NCBI RefSeq assembly: GCF_002095395.1
Contig: NZ_MJEI01000090.1
Location: 29,180 to 93,179 of the forward strand
DNA: 64,000 nt
DNA from: Williamsia sp. 1135
GTDB taxonomy: Bacteria > Actinomycetota > Actinomycetes > Mycobacteriales > Mycobacteriaceae
Direction: 5' to 3'
Shown here: positions 1 to 8,411 of the stretch, piece by piece
How the letters are laid out: each line of letters begins with the position of its first letter
Numbering within the stretch: position 1 is the stretch's first letter
Notes under the pieces: generated by a model
Databases searched by the model: none
What the model was told of the DNA's origin: nothing
What the model saw: the letters and a program-made list of their open reading frames with translations, nothing else
Program-made: the position numbers and the translations under genes

Positions 1-1
1 G

Positions 2-586
2 CTGGCCTTGGCGACCGCGGTGCTCCGTCACGCGGCGGACCGCGGGCTCGAGTCGGTCTCGGCGGACACGGTTGCGGCGGAGGTCGGCGTCTCGACCCGG
101 ACCTTCCACAACTACTTCTCGGGTAAAGAAGACGCACTGATCTACTTCGTGGGCGTGATGCTCGAGCGACTGGCCGAGCTCATCGAATCCCGGCCGGCGA
201 CAGAAGTGCTCTGGGACTCGGTCGAGTACGCGCTGACCGAGATCGCCTGCAGCCCCGACGCCGAGCCCGGACAGTTCATGACCCTGATCCGGTTGCTCGT
301 GAGCGAGCCGGCCCTGGCCGACCATCACACGCACGACGGTGTGGTCTCCGAGCAGAAGGCCAGGTTCGAAGGGGTCATCAGTGCTCGCGGACAGCAGACC
401 GAACTGGGTCTGATCGAACGGCTCGTTTTCACCAATGCGGTCGGCACCATGCGCGTCGCGCTGGAGATGTGGACCGAGGGCCTGGTGCCGGCGGAGACAG
501 ATCTGCGCACGTTCCTCGGAGAAGCCTTCCGGCTCACCAAAAGTGGCCTGGCCGGACCTGTTCCGGCGACGCCCCACCAAACCTGA
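2..586 (+). CDS. TetR-family transcriptional regulator (5' truncated by window edge)
   Basis: The reading frame is already open at the left edge, so the first residues lie outside the window. What is visible begins inside helix 1 of a TetR helix-turn-helix: AVLRHAADRGLESVSADTVA, then AEVGVSTRTFHNYF with the recognition helix and the usual FSGKEDAL that follows it. About 190 residues are present and the rest is the variable ligand-binding half. It ends 62 bases before an MMPL exporter on the same strand. A regulator directly upstream of an RND-type exporter commonly represses it in response to an exported compound; that role is inferred here. The TTG near base 8 is not a convincing start because it would cut into helix 1. 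Confidence 0.85.
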   Translation: MALATAVLRHAADRGLESVSADTVAAEVGVSTRTFHNYFSGKEDALIYFVGVMLERLAELIESRPATEVLWDSVEYALTEIACSPDAEPGQFMTLIRLLVSEPALADHHTHDGVVSEQKARFEGVISARGQQTELGLIERLVFTNAVGTMRVALEMWTEGLVPAETDLRTFLGEAFRLTKSGLAGPVPATPHQT

Positions 587-648
587 GTTCGCACACGCGA
601 CCTCGCCGACAAACCTACCTGTACGACCAAGAACGGAAGGACCAGCAC

Positions 649-2997
649 GTGGCCACTTATCTCTATCGGATAGGCAGATGGGCTTATCTGAACAAATTCA
701 AGATGATCGCGATCTGGTTGCTGGTGCTCGTCGGGATGGGAGTCGCCGCTGCGACTCTGTCGAAGCCCACGTCCGAGAGCTTTTCGATCCCTGGTATCCC
801 GTCGGAAAAGGCGCAGAACCAGATGATCGAAGCCTTCCCCGAGAAGCCCAAGTTCGACGAGAACGTCAGCGTCAAGTACGTCATCAAGGCTCCCGACGGG
901 TCGAACCTGACCGAGCCGCAGTATCAGTCCGCGATCAACACCATGGTCGAGCAGATGAAGCAGTTCGATGGGGTCAAGGCTCCTGAGGAGTCGATTGCCA
1001 ATCCGTTCGATACCTTTGGAACGCAGCAGAATCCGGGTCCCGGTCGGGACGCGATCGTGCAGTACCAGGAGCAGACCTTCGGGAAGACGCCGCAGCAGGC
1101 AGAGGCTGACGCGCAGGCGAGTTCACCGATCAACTCCGATGCCACGATCGCTCAGCTCGGTGCGGCCTTCGACGTCGAGGCAGCAGCGGACGTTTCCTCC
1201 ACGGCTCACACCCAGATGGAGGACGTCGCGAACTCGGCGCGGGCCGGTGGTCTGACGGTCGAGATGTCGGGTACTGCGTTGCCGCAGCCGGCAATCGGGT
1301 TCACCTCCGAGTTGATCGGTATGGGCGTCGGGGCCATCGTGATGATCCTGACCTTTGCCTCGCTCGTGGCGTGGGGTATGCCGCTCATCACCGCGCTCGT
1401 CGGCGTCATCATCGGCATGCTCGGCGTCACCGCGGCGACGTTCTTCTTCGACTTGAGCTCGGAGACCCCGATCCTCGCGACGATGATCGGTCTCGCGGTC
1501 GGTATCGACTACGCACTGTTCATCGTCTCGCGGTATCGACATGAGGTGCACACGTCGAAGTCCCGGGCCGAGGCGGCCGGTAAGGCCGTGGGCACAGCGG
1601 GTTCGGCAGTTGTCTTCGCCGGCGCCACCGTGTTCATCGCCCTAGCGGCCCTGTTCATCGTGAACATCCCTTTCTTGACCGCCATGGGTCTGGCTGCTGC
1701 CGGCACAGTGTTGGTGGCCGTGTTGGTCGCCTTGACCCTGCTGCCCGCGATCCTCGGGATCTTCGGCGACAAGGTGTTCGCCGGACGGCTCAAGTTCCTC
1801 AACCCGCCGGACGTCACGCCGCACGACCCGGCCCGTCGCCACAACGGTCAGCGCTGGGTCAACCAGGTCGTCAAGCGTCCCGCGATCTTCGTGATCGGGT
1901 CGATCGTGATCCTCGGCCTGCTCGCCATCCCGATCGGTGGGCTCAAGCTCGGCCTGCCGAACGACGGCAACGGAGACCCCAGCACCACCCAGCGGAAGGC
2001 CTACGACCTCGTGGCCGAGGGCTTCGGCCCGGGCCAGAACAACCCGTTCGTGGTGGTGGCCGACGGCAGCGGTATCGCCGACGAGGGCCAGCGGATCGAG
2101 GCCTTCAACGGCCTGGTGAACCAGATCAAGGGTGTCGACGATGTCGCCACCGCGGTCATCAGCCCGGGTGATCTGAATGAGGCCAAGGACACCGCGATCA
2201 TCTCGGTGCTCCCGGCCAGTGCGTCCGGCGACGATGCCACCCAGCAGTTGGTCAAGGACCTGCGTGGCCTCGAATCGAGTGTCACCGACAGGACCGGCCT
2301 GACCTACGGCGTGACCGGTCAGACCGCCATCGAGATCGACGTCTCGGACCAGTTGTCCTCGGCGCTCATCCCGTACCTGATCGTCGTCGTCGGCCTGGCA
2401 TTCATCCTGCTGATGATCGTCTTCCGGTCGATCCTGGTCCCGCTCACCGCCGCACTGGGCTTCCTGCTCAGCGTCGGTGCGACCTTCGGCGCCACGGTGG
2501 CCATCTTCACCAACGGTGACTTCGGTCTGGTGGGCAACCCGCAACCGCTGGTCAGCTTCCTGCCCATCATCCTGATCGGCATCGTGTTCGGTCTCGCGAT
2601 GGACTACCAGGTGTTCCTGGTGAGTCGAATGCGTGAGGCGTACGTACACGGAACGCCGGCCAAGGAGGCCGTGGTCAGCGGGTTCAGTCACTCGTCTCGG
2701 GTGGTTGCTGCCGCTGCTGCCATCATGATCTCGGTTTTCGCCGCATTCATGCTGCAGGACATGGTGTTCATCAAGGCGATCGGATTCGCCCTTGCCGTGG
2801 CGGTCATCTTCGACGCTTTCATCGTCCGGATGACCCTTATCCCGGCGGTGCTCGCGATGCTCGGCGACAAAGCCTGGTGGCTGCCGAAGTGGCTGGACAA
2901 GATCCTGCCCAACGTCGACATCGAGGGTGAGAATCTGAACAAGACCCTCGCCGCCGAGCAGGCGGAGTACGACGAGCGCGAGGCATTGAAGGTCTGA
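649..2997 (+). CDS. MMPL-family RND transporter
   Basis: A 782-residue integral membrane transporter of the MMPL (mycobacterial membrane protein large) branch of the RND superfamily. These proteins use the proton gradient to export lipids, siderophores or drugs. The sequence shows one N-terminal membrane helix (about 20-42), a large external loop, a five-helix bundle (about 245-400), a second external loop, and a second bundle (about 565-745). The paired proton-relay motifs are intact: GIDYALFIVSR (Asp 287) and AMDYQVFLVSR (Asp 652). I chose the GTG at 649 because GGAAGG lies 8 bases upstream and the protein then starts VATYLYRIGRWAY, as in relatives. Longer in-frame extensions run back through the TetR gene and are not credible. 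The substrate cannot be told from sequence. Confidence 0.93.
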   Translation: MATYLYRIGRWAYLNKFKMIAIWLLVLVGMGVAAATLSKPTSESFSIPGIPSEKAQNQMIEAFPEKPKFDENVSVKYVIKAPDGSNLTEPQYQSAINTMVEQMKQFDGVKAPEESIANPFDTFGTQQNPGPGRDAIVQYQEQTFGKTPQQAEADAQASSPINSDATIAQLGAAFDVEAAADVSSTAHTQMEDVANSARAGGLTVEMSGTALPQPAIGFTSELIGMGVGAIVMILTFASLVAWGMPLITALVGVIIGMLGVTAATFFFDLSSETPILATMIGLAVGIDYALFIVSRYRHEVHTSKSRAEAAGKAVGTAGSAVVFAGATVFIALAALFIVNIPFLTAMGLAAAGTVLVAVLVALTLLPAILGIFGDKVFAGRLKFLNPPDVTPHDPARRHNGQRWVNQVVKRPAIFVIGSIVILGLLAIPIGGLKLGLPNDGNGDPSTTQRKAYDLVAEGFGPGQNNPFVVVADGSGIADEGQRIEAFNGLVNQIKGVDDVATAVISPGDLNEAKDTAIISVLPASASGDDATQQLVKDLRGLESSVTDRTGLTYGVTGQTAIEIDVSDQLSSALIPYLIVVVGLAFILLMIVFRSILVPLTAALGFLLSVGATFGATVAIFTNGDFGLVGNPQPLVSFLPIILIGIVFGLAMDYQVFLVSRMREAYVHGTPAKEAVVSGFSHSSRVVAAAAAIMISVFAAFMLQDMVFIKAIGFALAVAVIFDAFIVRMTLIPAVLAMLGDKAWWLPKWLDKILPNVDIEGENLNKTLAAEQAEYDEREALKV

Positions 2998-3049
2998 TCG
3001 TCCACCGAGCGTTTTGCCGGGCAGGGCTGCTGACTGGGAAGATGCATCG

Positions 3050-4312
3050 GTGAGCGATACCGATCAAGGTCCCGACCGTACATTTACGGTCGGGACCTCT
3101 TTGTCCGGCACCCTCGGCCGTACCGGGGTGATCAGCACCCCGCACGGGCAGATCAACACCCCCGCGTTCGTGCCGGTCGGAACCAAGGCGACCGTAAAAA
3201 CGGTTGTGCCCGAGGCCGTCAGCGACCTGGGTGCGCAGGCGGTGCTCGCCAACGCGTATCACCTGTACCTGCAGCCTGGCCCCGACATCATCGACGAGGC
3301 CGGCGGTCTCGGGCGATTCATGAACTGGCCTGGCCCCACCTTCACCGACAGCGGCGGATTCCAGGTGATGTCGCTCGGCGCGGGGTTCAAGAAGGTCATC
3401 GCCATGGATGTGACCGGCATGCAGAACGACGAGGTGATCGCCGAGGGCAAGGAGCGCCTGGCCAGGGTCGACGACGACGGCGTCACGTTCAAATCGCATC
3501 TGGACGGGTCCACCCACCGGTTCACCCCGGAGATCTCGATGCAGATCCAGCATCAGCTCGGCGCCGACATCATCTTCGGGTTCGACGAGCTGACCACGCT
3601 GATGAACACCCGTGACTACCAAGAAACCTCGCTCGAGCGCACCCGTTTGTGGGCGATCCGCTGTTTGGCCGAGCACAATCGCCTCACCGCGGCCCGTGCT
3701 CACCGGCCGATGCAGTCGCTGTGGGGTGTGATCCAGGGGGCGCAATACGAGGACCTGCGCCGCAAGGCGGCGCGCGACCTCGTGGCGATGAGCGACCTCG
3801 ACGTCGCCGAGGGTGGCCGGGGGTTCGGTGGCTACGGCATCGGGGGCGCGCTCGAAAAGCAGAACTTGGGGACGATCGTCCGGTGGGTCAACGAGGAACT
3901 GCCCGAAGACAAGGCGCGGCATCTGCTGGGGATCAGTGAGCCCGACGACATCTTCACCGCGATCGAGAGCGGCATCGACACCTTCGACTGCGTGTCTCCG
4001 TCGCGGGTTGCGCGCAACGGGGCCATCTATTCACTCGATGGCCGCTACAACGTGACCAACAGCCGCTTCCGCCGCGACTTCAGTCCGCTGGACCCCGAGA
4101 TGGACAACTACACAACGCAGTACACCCGCGCGTACATCCATCACCTGTTCAAAGCCAAAGAAGGCCTGGCAGCAACCCTCTGCACCATTCACAACGAACA
4201 TTTCATCGTCACGTTGGTGGAGCGGGCGCGCCAGGCCATCATCGATGGCACCTACTACGAGTACCGGGACGAGTTTCTTCGTCGGTACTACGCGGGCACC
4301 AAGAAGGTGTGA
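3050..4312 (+). CDS. tgt: Divergent queuine/archaeosine-type tRNA-guanine transglycosylase lacking zinc cysteines
   Basis: A 420-residue TIM-barrel tRNA-guanine transglycosylase, the family that exchanges guanine 34 of GUN-anticodon tRNAs for a 7-deazaguanine. The catalytic features are present: DSGGFQ (Asp 100), the base-binding Asp 179 in FDELTT, VIQGAQYEDLR, and the nucleophile Asp 313 in TFDCVSPSR. Two things are odd. The C-x-C-x2-C zinc motif that normally precedes YTRAYIHHL reads M351-D-N353-Y-T-T356, so all three zinc cysteines are gone, although the histidine ligand position (381) is kept. Pocket residues also differ from characterised bacterial enzymes: the FDEC cysteine is Leu 181, and the GGLAVGE stretch reads GGYGIGG. 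The GTG at 3050 has GGGAAG 8 bases upstream. gluQ, another queuosine gene, lies 2 kb downstream. Family membership is sure; substrate is open. Confidence 0.88.
   Translation: MSDTDQGPDRTFTVGTSLSGTLGRTGVISTPHGQINTPAFVPVGTKATVKTVVPEAVSDLGAQAVLANAYHLYLQPGPDIIDEAGGLGRFMNWPGPTFTDSGGFQVMSLGAGFKKVIAMDVTGMQNDEVIAEGKERLARVDDDGVTFKSHLDGSTHRFTPEISMQIQHQLGADIIFGFDELTTLMNTRDYQETSLERTRLWAIRCLAEHNRLTAARAHRPMQSLWGVIQGAQYEDLRRKAARDLVAMSDLDVAEGGRGFGGYGIGGALEKQNLGTIVRWVNEELPEDKARHLLGISEPDDIFTAIESGIDTFDCVSPSRVARNGAIYSLDGRYNVTNSRFRRDFSPLDPEMDNYTTQYTRAYIHHLFKAKEGLAATLCTIHNEHFIVTLVERARQAIIDGTYYEYRDEFLRRYYAGTKKV
3068..3097 (+). other. Perfect 13-bp hairpin inside the first codons of tgt
   Basis: Bases 3068-3080 and 3085-3097 are perfect complements around the 4-base loop CATT, followed by CTCTTTG. 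The hairpin covers codons 7-16 of tgt as called from 3050, in a stretch (DQGPDRTFTVGT) that is variable in the family. It could stop transcription leaving the MMPL gene or limit translation of tgt. The structure is directly visible; the function is inferred. Confidence 0.6.
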
Positions 4313-4313
4313 A

Positions 4314-5015
4314 CTAGCCGGTCCGGACGACGGTGGTTCCGCCGGCGAACTTGTCGTGCCAACCCTGGTTTCTCGGGTCGCTGTTGATGGTGACGGCGAT
4401 GGCGATGACCAGGCCGAGCCAGATCAGGCCGAAGATGAATCCGAGGAAGATGATCGGCAGCGACGACAGGACACCCAGCAACATCCAGCTGTTGCGCTTG
4501 GCCGATTCGTCCGTCGTCGGTACGCCGCCCTGGGCGCCCACGACCTTGAGCTTCAGCAGCTTCTTGCCGACGGTGGTGCCCTGCTTCTGCGTCTCGAAGT
4601 ACACGAAGTAGAGGAACCCGGCGAACGCCAGCACGATCGAGACGAGCAAGGCCAGGATCCACGGCGCCGTCCAGAACAGCACCAGGTTTATGACGTAGAC
4701 CGGGATTCCGACCACAAGCGAGTCGATGACGCGCGCTCCGAAGCGAACTCCGAGGCCGGCCGCCTCGCCGACACCGGCGACGGCGCCCGGCTGTCCGTAC
4801 TGTCCGGCGTTCACCGGCGGCGCGGGTGGCGGGAAGCCTCCCTGCTGCGGTGGCGGCGGGTAACTGCCCTGCGGCGGCGGATAGCTGCCCTGGGAAGGAG
4901 GGGGATAGGAACCGGGAGGCGGACCCGCGGGACCGCCCTTGCCCAGATCCGGGCCCTGGGGAGGATTGCCGCCGGGATTGCTGGGGTCGGGGCCTGGGTA
5001 TTGCGGTCCGCTCAT
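4314..5015 (-). CDS. RDD-domain membrane protein with proline-rich N-terminus
   Basis: A 233-residue membrane protein. Residues 1-95 are a disordered, cytoplasm-like tail rich in Pro, Gly and Tyr with repeated GSYPPP units. The rest is an RDD domain with three or four membrane helices, showing the diagnostic Arg-Asp pair in RFGARVIDSLVV and the terminal Asp in GWHDKFAGGT. RDD proteins are poorly characterised; some are linked to ion or small-solute transport. The ATG at 5015 is preceded by AGAGG at about 9 bases and excludes an unlikely upstream extension. It converges on tgt with a 1-base gap and is divergent from the similarly built protein at 5470. The two share the Pro/Tyr tail style but not the membrane domain. 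Confidence 0.88.
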   Translation of the reverse strand: MSGPQYPGPDPSNPGGNPPQGPDLGKGGPAGPPPGSYPPPSQGSYPPPQGSYPPPPQQGGFPPPAPPVNAGQYGQPGAVAGVGEAAGLGVRFGARVIDSLVVGIPVYVINLVLFWTAPWILALLVSIVLAFAGFLYFVYFETQKQGTTVGKKLLKLKVVGAQGGVPTTDESAKRNSWMLLGVLSSLPIIFLGFIFGLIWLGLVIAIAVTINSDPRNQGWHDKFAGGTTVVRTG

Positions 5016-5469
5016 GTCGTTAGGTCCTCTCACGCGAAGCAGGTCTCCGCGGTTCGCCGATGTGTGGTGTGAGTGTAAACCGGACACACCTGCGTTGCCG
5101 CCGGATTCAGGCCCGGGAGCGCCTCCACGAAGTGACGTCAGTGATCGCTGACGCATCGTCCTCCTCGGCGTATGCACTGGTGAGAGGGTTGGATATCGCT
5201 CCCGGATTTGCCTATTCGACGGCGGCGCGCCCTTATTCGCGTCATGAGCCGAACACCTGATGAAGTTCTCTTGTCTGAATGACGCACCACCGCTGAGGCC
5301 GAACGCGATTCACCGACCCCGAATCGACTGGTGTGAAAGTGTCGGGCTCGAAAAGCTTTTCGCGCCTGCCACGCCACACCTGGCCGGTATGGTTGTCGCG
5401 TGCTCCGGGGCGCATCTGTGGTCCGGGCCGCCCGCTGCACCGCCGGCGACAACGACACAGGGAGTTTCG
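5016..5469. promoter_or_regulatory. 454-bp divergent intergenic region with two palindromes
   Basis: This gap separates the two divergent proline-rich membrane protein genes and holds no convincing reading frame. It must carry both promoters. Two symmetrical elements are visible: GTCAG-6-CTGAC at 5137-5152 and the 14-base perfect palindrome CGAAAAGCTTTTCG at 5349-5362. Either could be a regulator site; no regulator gene is adjacent. The region is unusually long for this compact neighbourhood. Confidence 0.4.
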
Positions 5470-6420
5470 ATGACCAGCAATTATCCCCCGAATGACGACG
5501 AACCAAATCTGAACAAGCCGGATGGCGCGAATCCGCCTCCGCCCCCTCCCGGTGGTTATCCGCCGCAGGAAGGCAATTACCCACCACCGCAGGGCAGCTA
5601 CCCACCACCGCAGGGCAGCTACCCACCACCGCAGGGCCCGGGCCCCGGGGGATTCCCGCCGCCGGGACAGGGGCCGGGTGGATTCCCGCCGCCCCCACCG
5701 CCGTCCTACGGCGATCCGGGTCAGTCAGGTTTCGGGGGACAGCCCGGATACGGCGGTCAGCCTGCCACGGTGAGCATCGGTGACGCACTCGGTTACGGCT
5801 GGGCCCGCTTCAAGGGCAACGCCGGCGTCTGGATCGGCATGTGCCTCATCGCCGTCGTGGTATCGGGCGTGATCAATGCGGCATTCAGCTGGGACAGGTA
5901 CACCAATTCGGATGATCTGACCGTGGCCGCCAGCTTCTCTATCCTCAGCATCATCGGCTCGCTGGTCTCGGTCATCGTGTCGATCATCTTCCAGGCTGCG
6001 TTCACGCGCGGTGCGCTCAGCGAAACCGACGGTGTGAAACCCGGTTTCGGTGATTTATTCCGATTCAAGAGCTTGGCCCCGGTCTTCGCCGTGGCCATCC
6101 TGGTCGGATTGATCAACGCGGTCGCGTTCATACTCTGCTTCCTGCCGGTTCTGATCACCGGTTACCTGCTCTGGTACTCGCTGACATTCGTGATCGATCG
6201 TGATCTGGATCCGATCGCTGCGATCAAGGCGAGCTTCAAGTTGACGACAGACAACGTGGGCCAACTGCTCCCGCTTGCCCTGGTGTGTGTCCTGTTGAAC
6301 ATCGGCGGTGCGATCCTGTGCCTCATCGGTCTGCTCGTCACCATCCCGGTGACCTTGCTCGCCGGTGTCTACGCGTATCGCGTGCTCACCGGTGGGCCGG
6401 TGGCTCCCGTCGCCGCTTGA
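5470..6420 (+). CDS. Proline-rich membrane protein of unknown function
   Basis: A 316-residue protein with a disordered head (residues 1-100) of YPPPQGS and GGFPPP repeats, then a hydrophobic domain with about six membrane segments from residue 115 onward (ARFKGNAGVWIGMCLIAVVV to VTIPVTLLAGVYAYRVLTG). The region resembles the broad class of YciC/glycerophosphodiester-membrane-domain proteins by layout, but I do not recognise a specific family. ATG 5470 has GGGAG about 6 bases upstream; upstream in-frame sequence looks non-coding. Its 3' end overlaps the convergent gluQ gene by 35 bases. The shared head design with the RDD protein at 4314-5015 suggests that both are recruited by, or bind, the same partner. 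Confidence 0.85.
   Translation: MTSNYPPNDDEPNLNKPDGANPPPPPPGGYPPQEGNYPPPQGSYPPPQGSYPPPQGPGPGGFPPPGQGPGGFPPPPPPSYGDPGQSGFGGQPGYGGQPATVSIGDALGYGWARFKGNAGVWIGMCLIAVVVSGVINAAFSWDRYTNSDDLTVAASFSILSIIGSLVSVIVSIIFQAAFTRGALSETDGVKPGFGDLFRFKSLAPVFAVAILVGLINAVAFILCFLPVLITGYLLWYSLTFVIDRDLDPIAAIKASFKLTTDNVGQLLPLALVCVLLNIGGAILCLIGLLVTIPVTLLAGVYAYRVLTGGPVAPVAA
5578..5637 (+). repeat. Tandem 21-bp coding repeat (YPPPQGS)
   Basis: Nearly three copies of a 21-base unit encoding Tyr-Pro-Pro-Pro-Gln-Gly-Ser lie head to tail inside the proline-rich head of the membrane protein at 5470. The near identity at DNA level suggests recent slippage, so copy number may vary between strains. Confidence 0.75.
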
Positions 6421-7336
6421 TCTTCTCCACCAGTTCAGCCGGTTCGATCCGCCACGGATGCTTCGGCAGCGTCCGCGGATCGAACCGGCTGAGCATCTCT
6501 TGTGCGGAGACCTCCTCGCCCGGCGCACCCAGCCCCAGCGATTCGGCGACAAGTGACAGAACCTGGTGCGCGTCCACGCTTTTCGTAGCCAGATCATCGA
6601 GTGTCACGGCGCCATCTCGCTTGGCCAGCCGTTTTCCCTCGGTGTTCACAACCAGCGGTACGTGGGCGTAGGTCACGGCCGGAAGTCCCAACAGCTCGGC
6701 GAGATAGCTCTGCCGAGGAGCCGAACTCAATAGATCGTCGCCGCGCACCACCTGGTCGACACCTTGGGCGTGGTCGTCGATGACGACGGCGAGGTTGTAC
6801 GCGGCGATCCCGTCTCCCCGCCGGAGAACGAAGTCGTCGACAACGCCTGTGTGCACACCCTTGATCACGTCTGTGACAGTGAACTCGTCACGCTCGCAGC
6901 GGAGTCTGATCGCAGGGGGCCGGCCGGCGTCGATCTTCGCCTGGCGAGCGGAGGTGCTGAGGTCGCGGCAGGTCCCCGGGTATGCGCCTGCTGCGGCGTG
7001 CGGCGCCGTCGGTGCCTCCAGGATCTCGCGTCGGGTGCAGAAGCATTCGTAGGTCAGACCGCGCTCGCGGAGGCCGTTGATGACGGCGTCGTAGTGGGGT
7101 AGTCGCTGTGACTGCCGCATCACGGGTCGGTCCCAGTCGATCCCGAGCGTCGCGAGATCGTCGAGCTGGCGTTGCTCCGATCCGGGGCGGACCCGATCGA
7201 GATCCTCCACCCGCATCATGAAGGCGCGATCGGTGGTACGCGCAAACATCCAGGCCAGCAAGGCCGTCCGCAGGTTTCCGAGATGCAGGTCTCCCGACGG
7301 TGACGGCGCGTAGCGTCCGGCGGGGCGTTTTTCCAC
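6386..7336 (-). CDS. gluQ: Glutamyl-Q tRNA(Asp) synthetase
   Basis: A 316-residue GluQ-RS, a short glutamyl-tRNA synthetase paralogue that lacks the anticodon-binding domain. It activates glutamate and attaches it to queuosine at position 34 of tRNA-Asp. The HIGH-like motif is in PSPSGDLHLGNLRTALLAW, the zinc-binding Cys-x-Cys is in YECFCTRREI with a later Tyr and Cys in YPGTCRD, and the KMSKS-like motif is KRLAKRDGAV. Length fits the family. The start is either GTG 7336 or ATG 7369; the longer form would reach within one base of the divergent ligC start. Its presence implies that queuosine is made or salvaged, consistent with the tgt homologue at 3050. No queC, queD, queE or queF gene is visible in the window. 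Confidence 0.93.
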   Translation of the reverse strand: MEKRPAGRYAPSPSGDLHLGNLRTALLAWMFARTTDRAFMMRVEDLDRVRPGSEQRQLDDLATLGIDWDRPVMRQSQRLPHYDAVINGLRERGLTYECFCTRREILEAPTAPHAAAGAYPGTCRDLSTSARQAKIDAGRPPAIRLRCERDEFTVTDVIKGVHTGVVDDFVLRRGDGIAAYNLAVVIDDHAQGVDQVVRGDDLLSSAPRQSYLAELLGLPAVTYAHVPLVVNTEGKRLAKRDGAVTLDDLATKSVDAHQVLSLVAESLGLGAPGEEVSAQEMLSRFDPRTLPKHPWRIEPAELVEKIKRRREPPAHR

Positions 7337-7370
7337 GGCACCGAGCCTACAAGTGGAAGTATGGAACATC

Positions 7371-8411
7371 ATGGACCTACCAGTGATGCCCCCGGTGACG
7401 CCGATGCTGGCAAAGGCTGCCGCCAAGATCCCGGATGAGGCGGGCGCAGCGGTGTGGTCGCACGAACCGAAATGGGACGGGTTCAGGGCAATCATCTTTC
7501 GTGACGGCGACGAGGTGGTCATCGGCTCCCGAGGTGGCAAGGACCTGGGCCGGTATTTCCCGGAATTGGTCGAGGCGGCGCGAGATGAGCTGCCCGACAA
7601 GGTCGTCGTCGACGGTGAGATCGGGGTGCAGGCGGTCTTCGACGGGGTCCGCCGACTCAGCTGGGACGCCCTCTCGGTTCGGATCCACCCGGCGAAGTCC
7701 CGGGTGACCATGCTCGCCGAACAGACGCCGGCGATGTTCATCGGTTTCGACGCACTGGCAGCTCGCGGCAAGGATCTGACGCGGGAGCCGTTCTCCACCC
7801 GCCGCGAAGCGCTGCTCGAATCCATCCCGGGCACCGAACGGTGCCGCGTGAGCCGCGTGACCACCGATGCAGACCTGGCCCAGAACTGGTTCTCTGAGTT
7901 CGAGGGAGCCGGCCTCGACGGGGTGGTCAGCAAGCGGCTCGACGGACTCTATGTGCCCGGCAAACGGGAGATGATCAAGGTCAAGCACAAACGCAGCGCC
8001 GATTGCGTGGTGATCGGCTATCGCGTTCACAAGAGCGGGACCGGACTGGGTTCGATGCTGCTGGGTCTGTACGCCGACGGAGACCTGCGCATGGTCGGTG
8101 GTGCGGGTGCGTTCTCCGACGCGAAGCGGATCGAACTGCAAAAGCTGCTCGAACCGATGCGCCTGGACCCCGACAACGTCGCAGAGGGCGAGCCGAGCCG
8201 CTGGAAGGAAAAGGGCTCCGCGCAGTGGATTCCGGTCAGACCGGAGCTCGTGGTCGAGGTCGGCTACGACCAGATGGAAGGGCCGCGCTTTCGGCACACC
8301 GTCCAGTTCGTGCGGTGGCGTCCCGACCGGGACCCCGAGAGTTGCGGCTATGAGCAGCTGGAAGTGCCGTTGACCTACGATCTGTTCGACGTGCTGGAGG
8401 GACAGGACTGA
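7371..8411 (+). CDS. ligC: ATP-dependent DNA ligase, LigC type
   Basis: A 346-residue ATP-dependent DNA ligase with a nucleotidyltransferase core and an OB-fold only. The adenylated lysine is Lys 34 in motif I (EPKWDGFRA). Motif III/IIIa (FIGFDAL), motif IV (LDGVVSKRLDG) and motif V (MIKVKHKR) follow in order. It lacks the polymerase and nuclease domains of LigD, so it is the stand-alone LigC of actinobacteria, which works in excision repair or end joining backup. The ATG at 7371 gives the expected MPPVTPMLAKA beginning. Its TGA overlaps the ATG of the next gene by one base, so the ligase and its polymerase partner are translationally coupled. The divergent gluQ start is only 34 bases away. 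Confidence 0.92.
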   Translation: MDLPVMPPVTPMLAKAAAKIPDEAGAAVWSHEPKWDGFRAIIFRDGDEVVIGSRGGKDLGRYFPELVEAARDELPDKVVVDGEIGVQAVFDGVRRLSWDALSVRIHPAKSRVTMLAEQTPAMFIGFDALAARGKDLTREPFSTRREALLESIPGTERCRVSRVTTDADLAQNWFSEFEGAGLDGVVSKRLDGLYVPGKREMIKVKHKRSADCVVIGYRVHKSGTGLGSMLLGLYADGDLRMVGGAGAFSDAKRIELQKLLEPMRLDPDNVAEGEPSRWKEKGSAQWIPVRPELVVEVGYDQMEGPRFRHTVQFVRWRPDRDPESCGYEQLEVPLTYDLFDVLEGQD

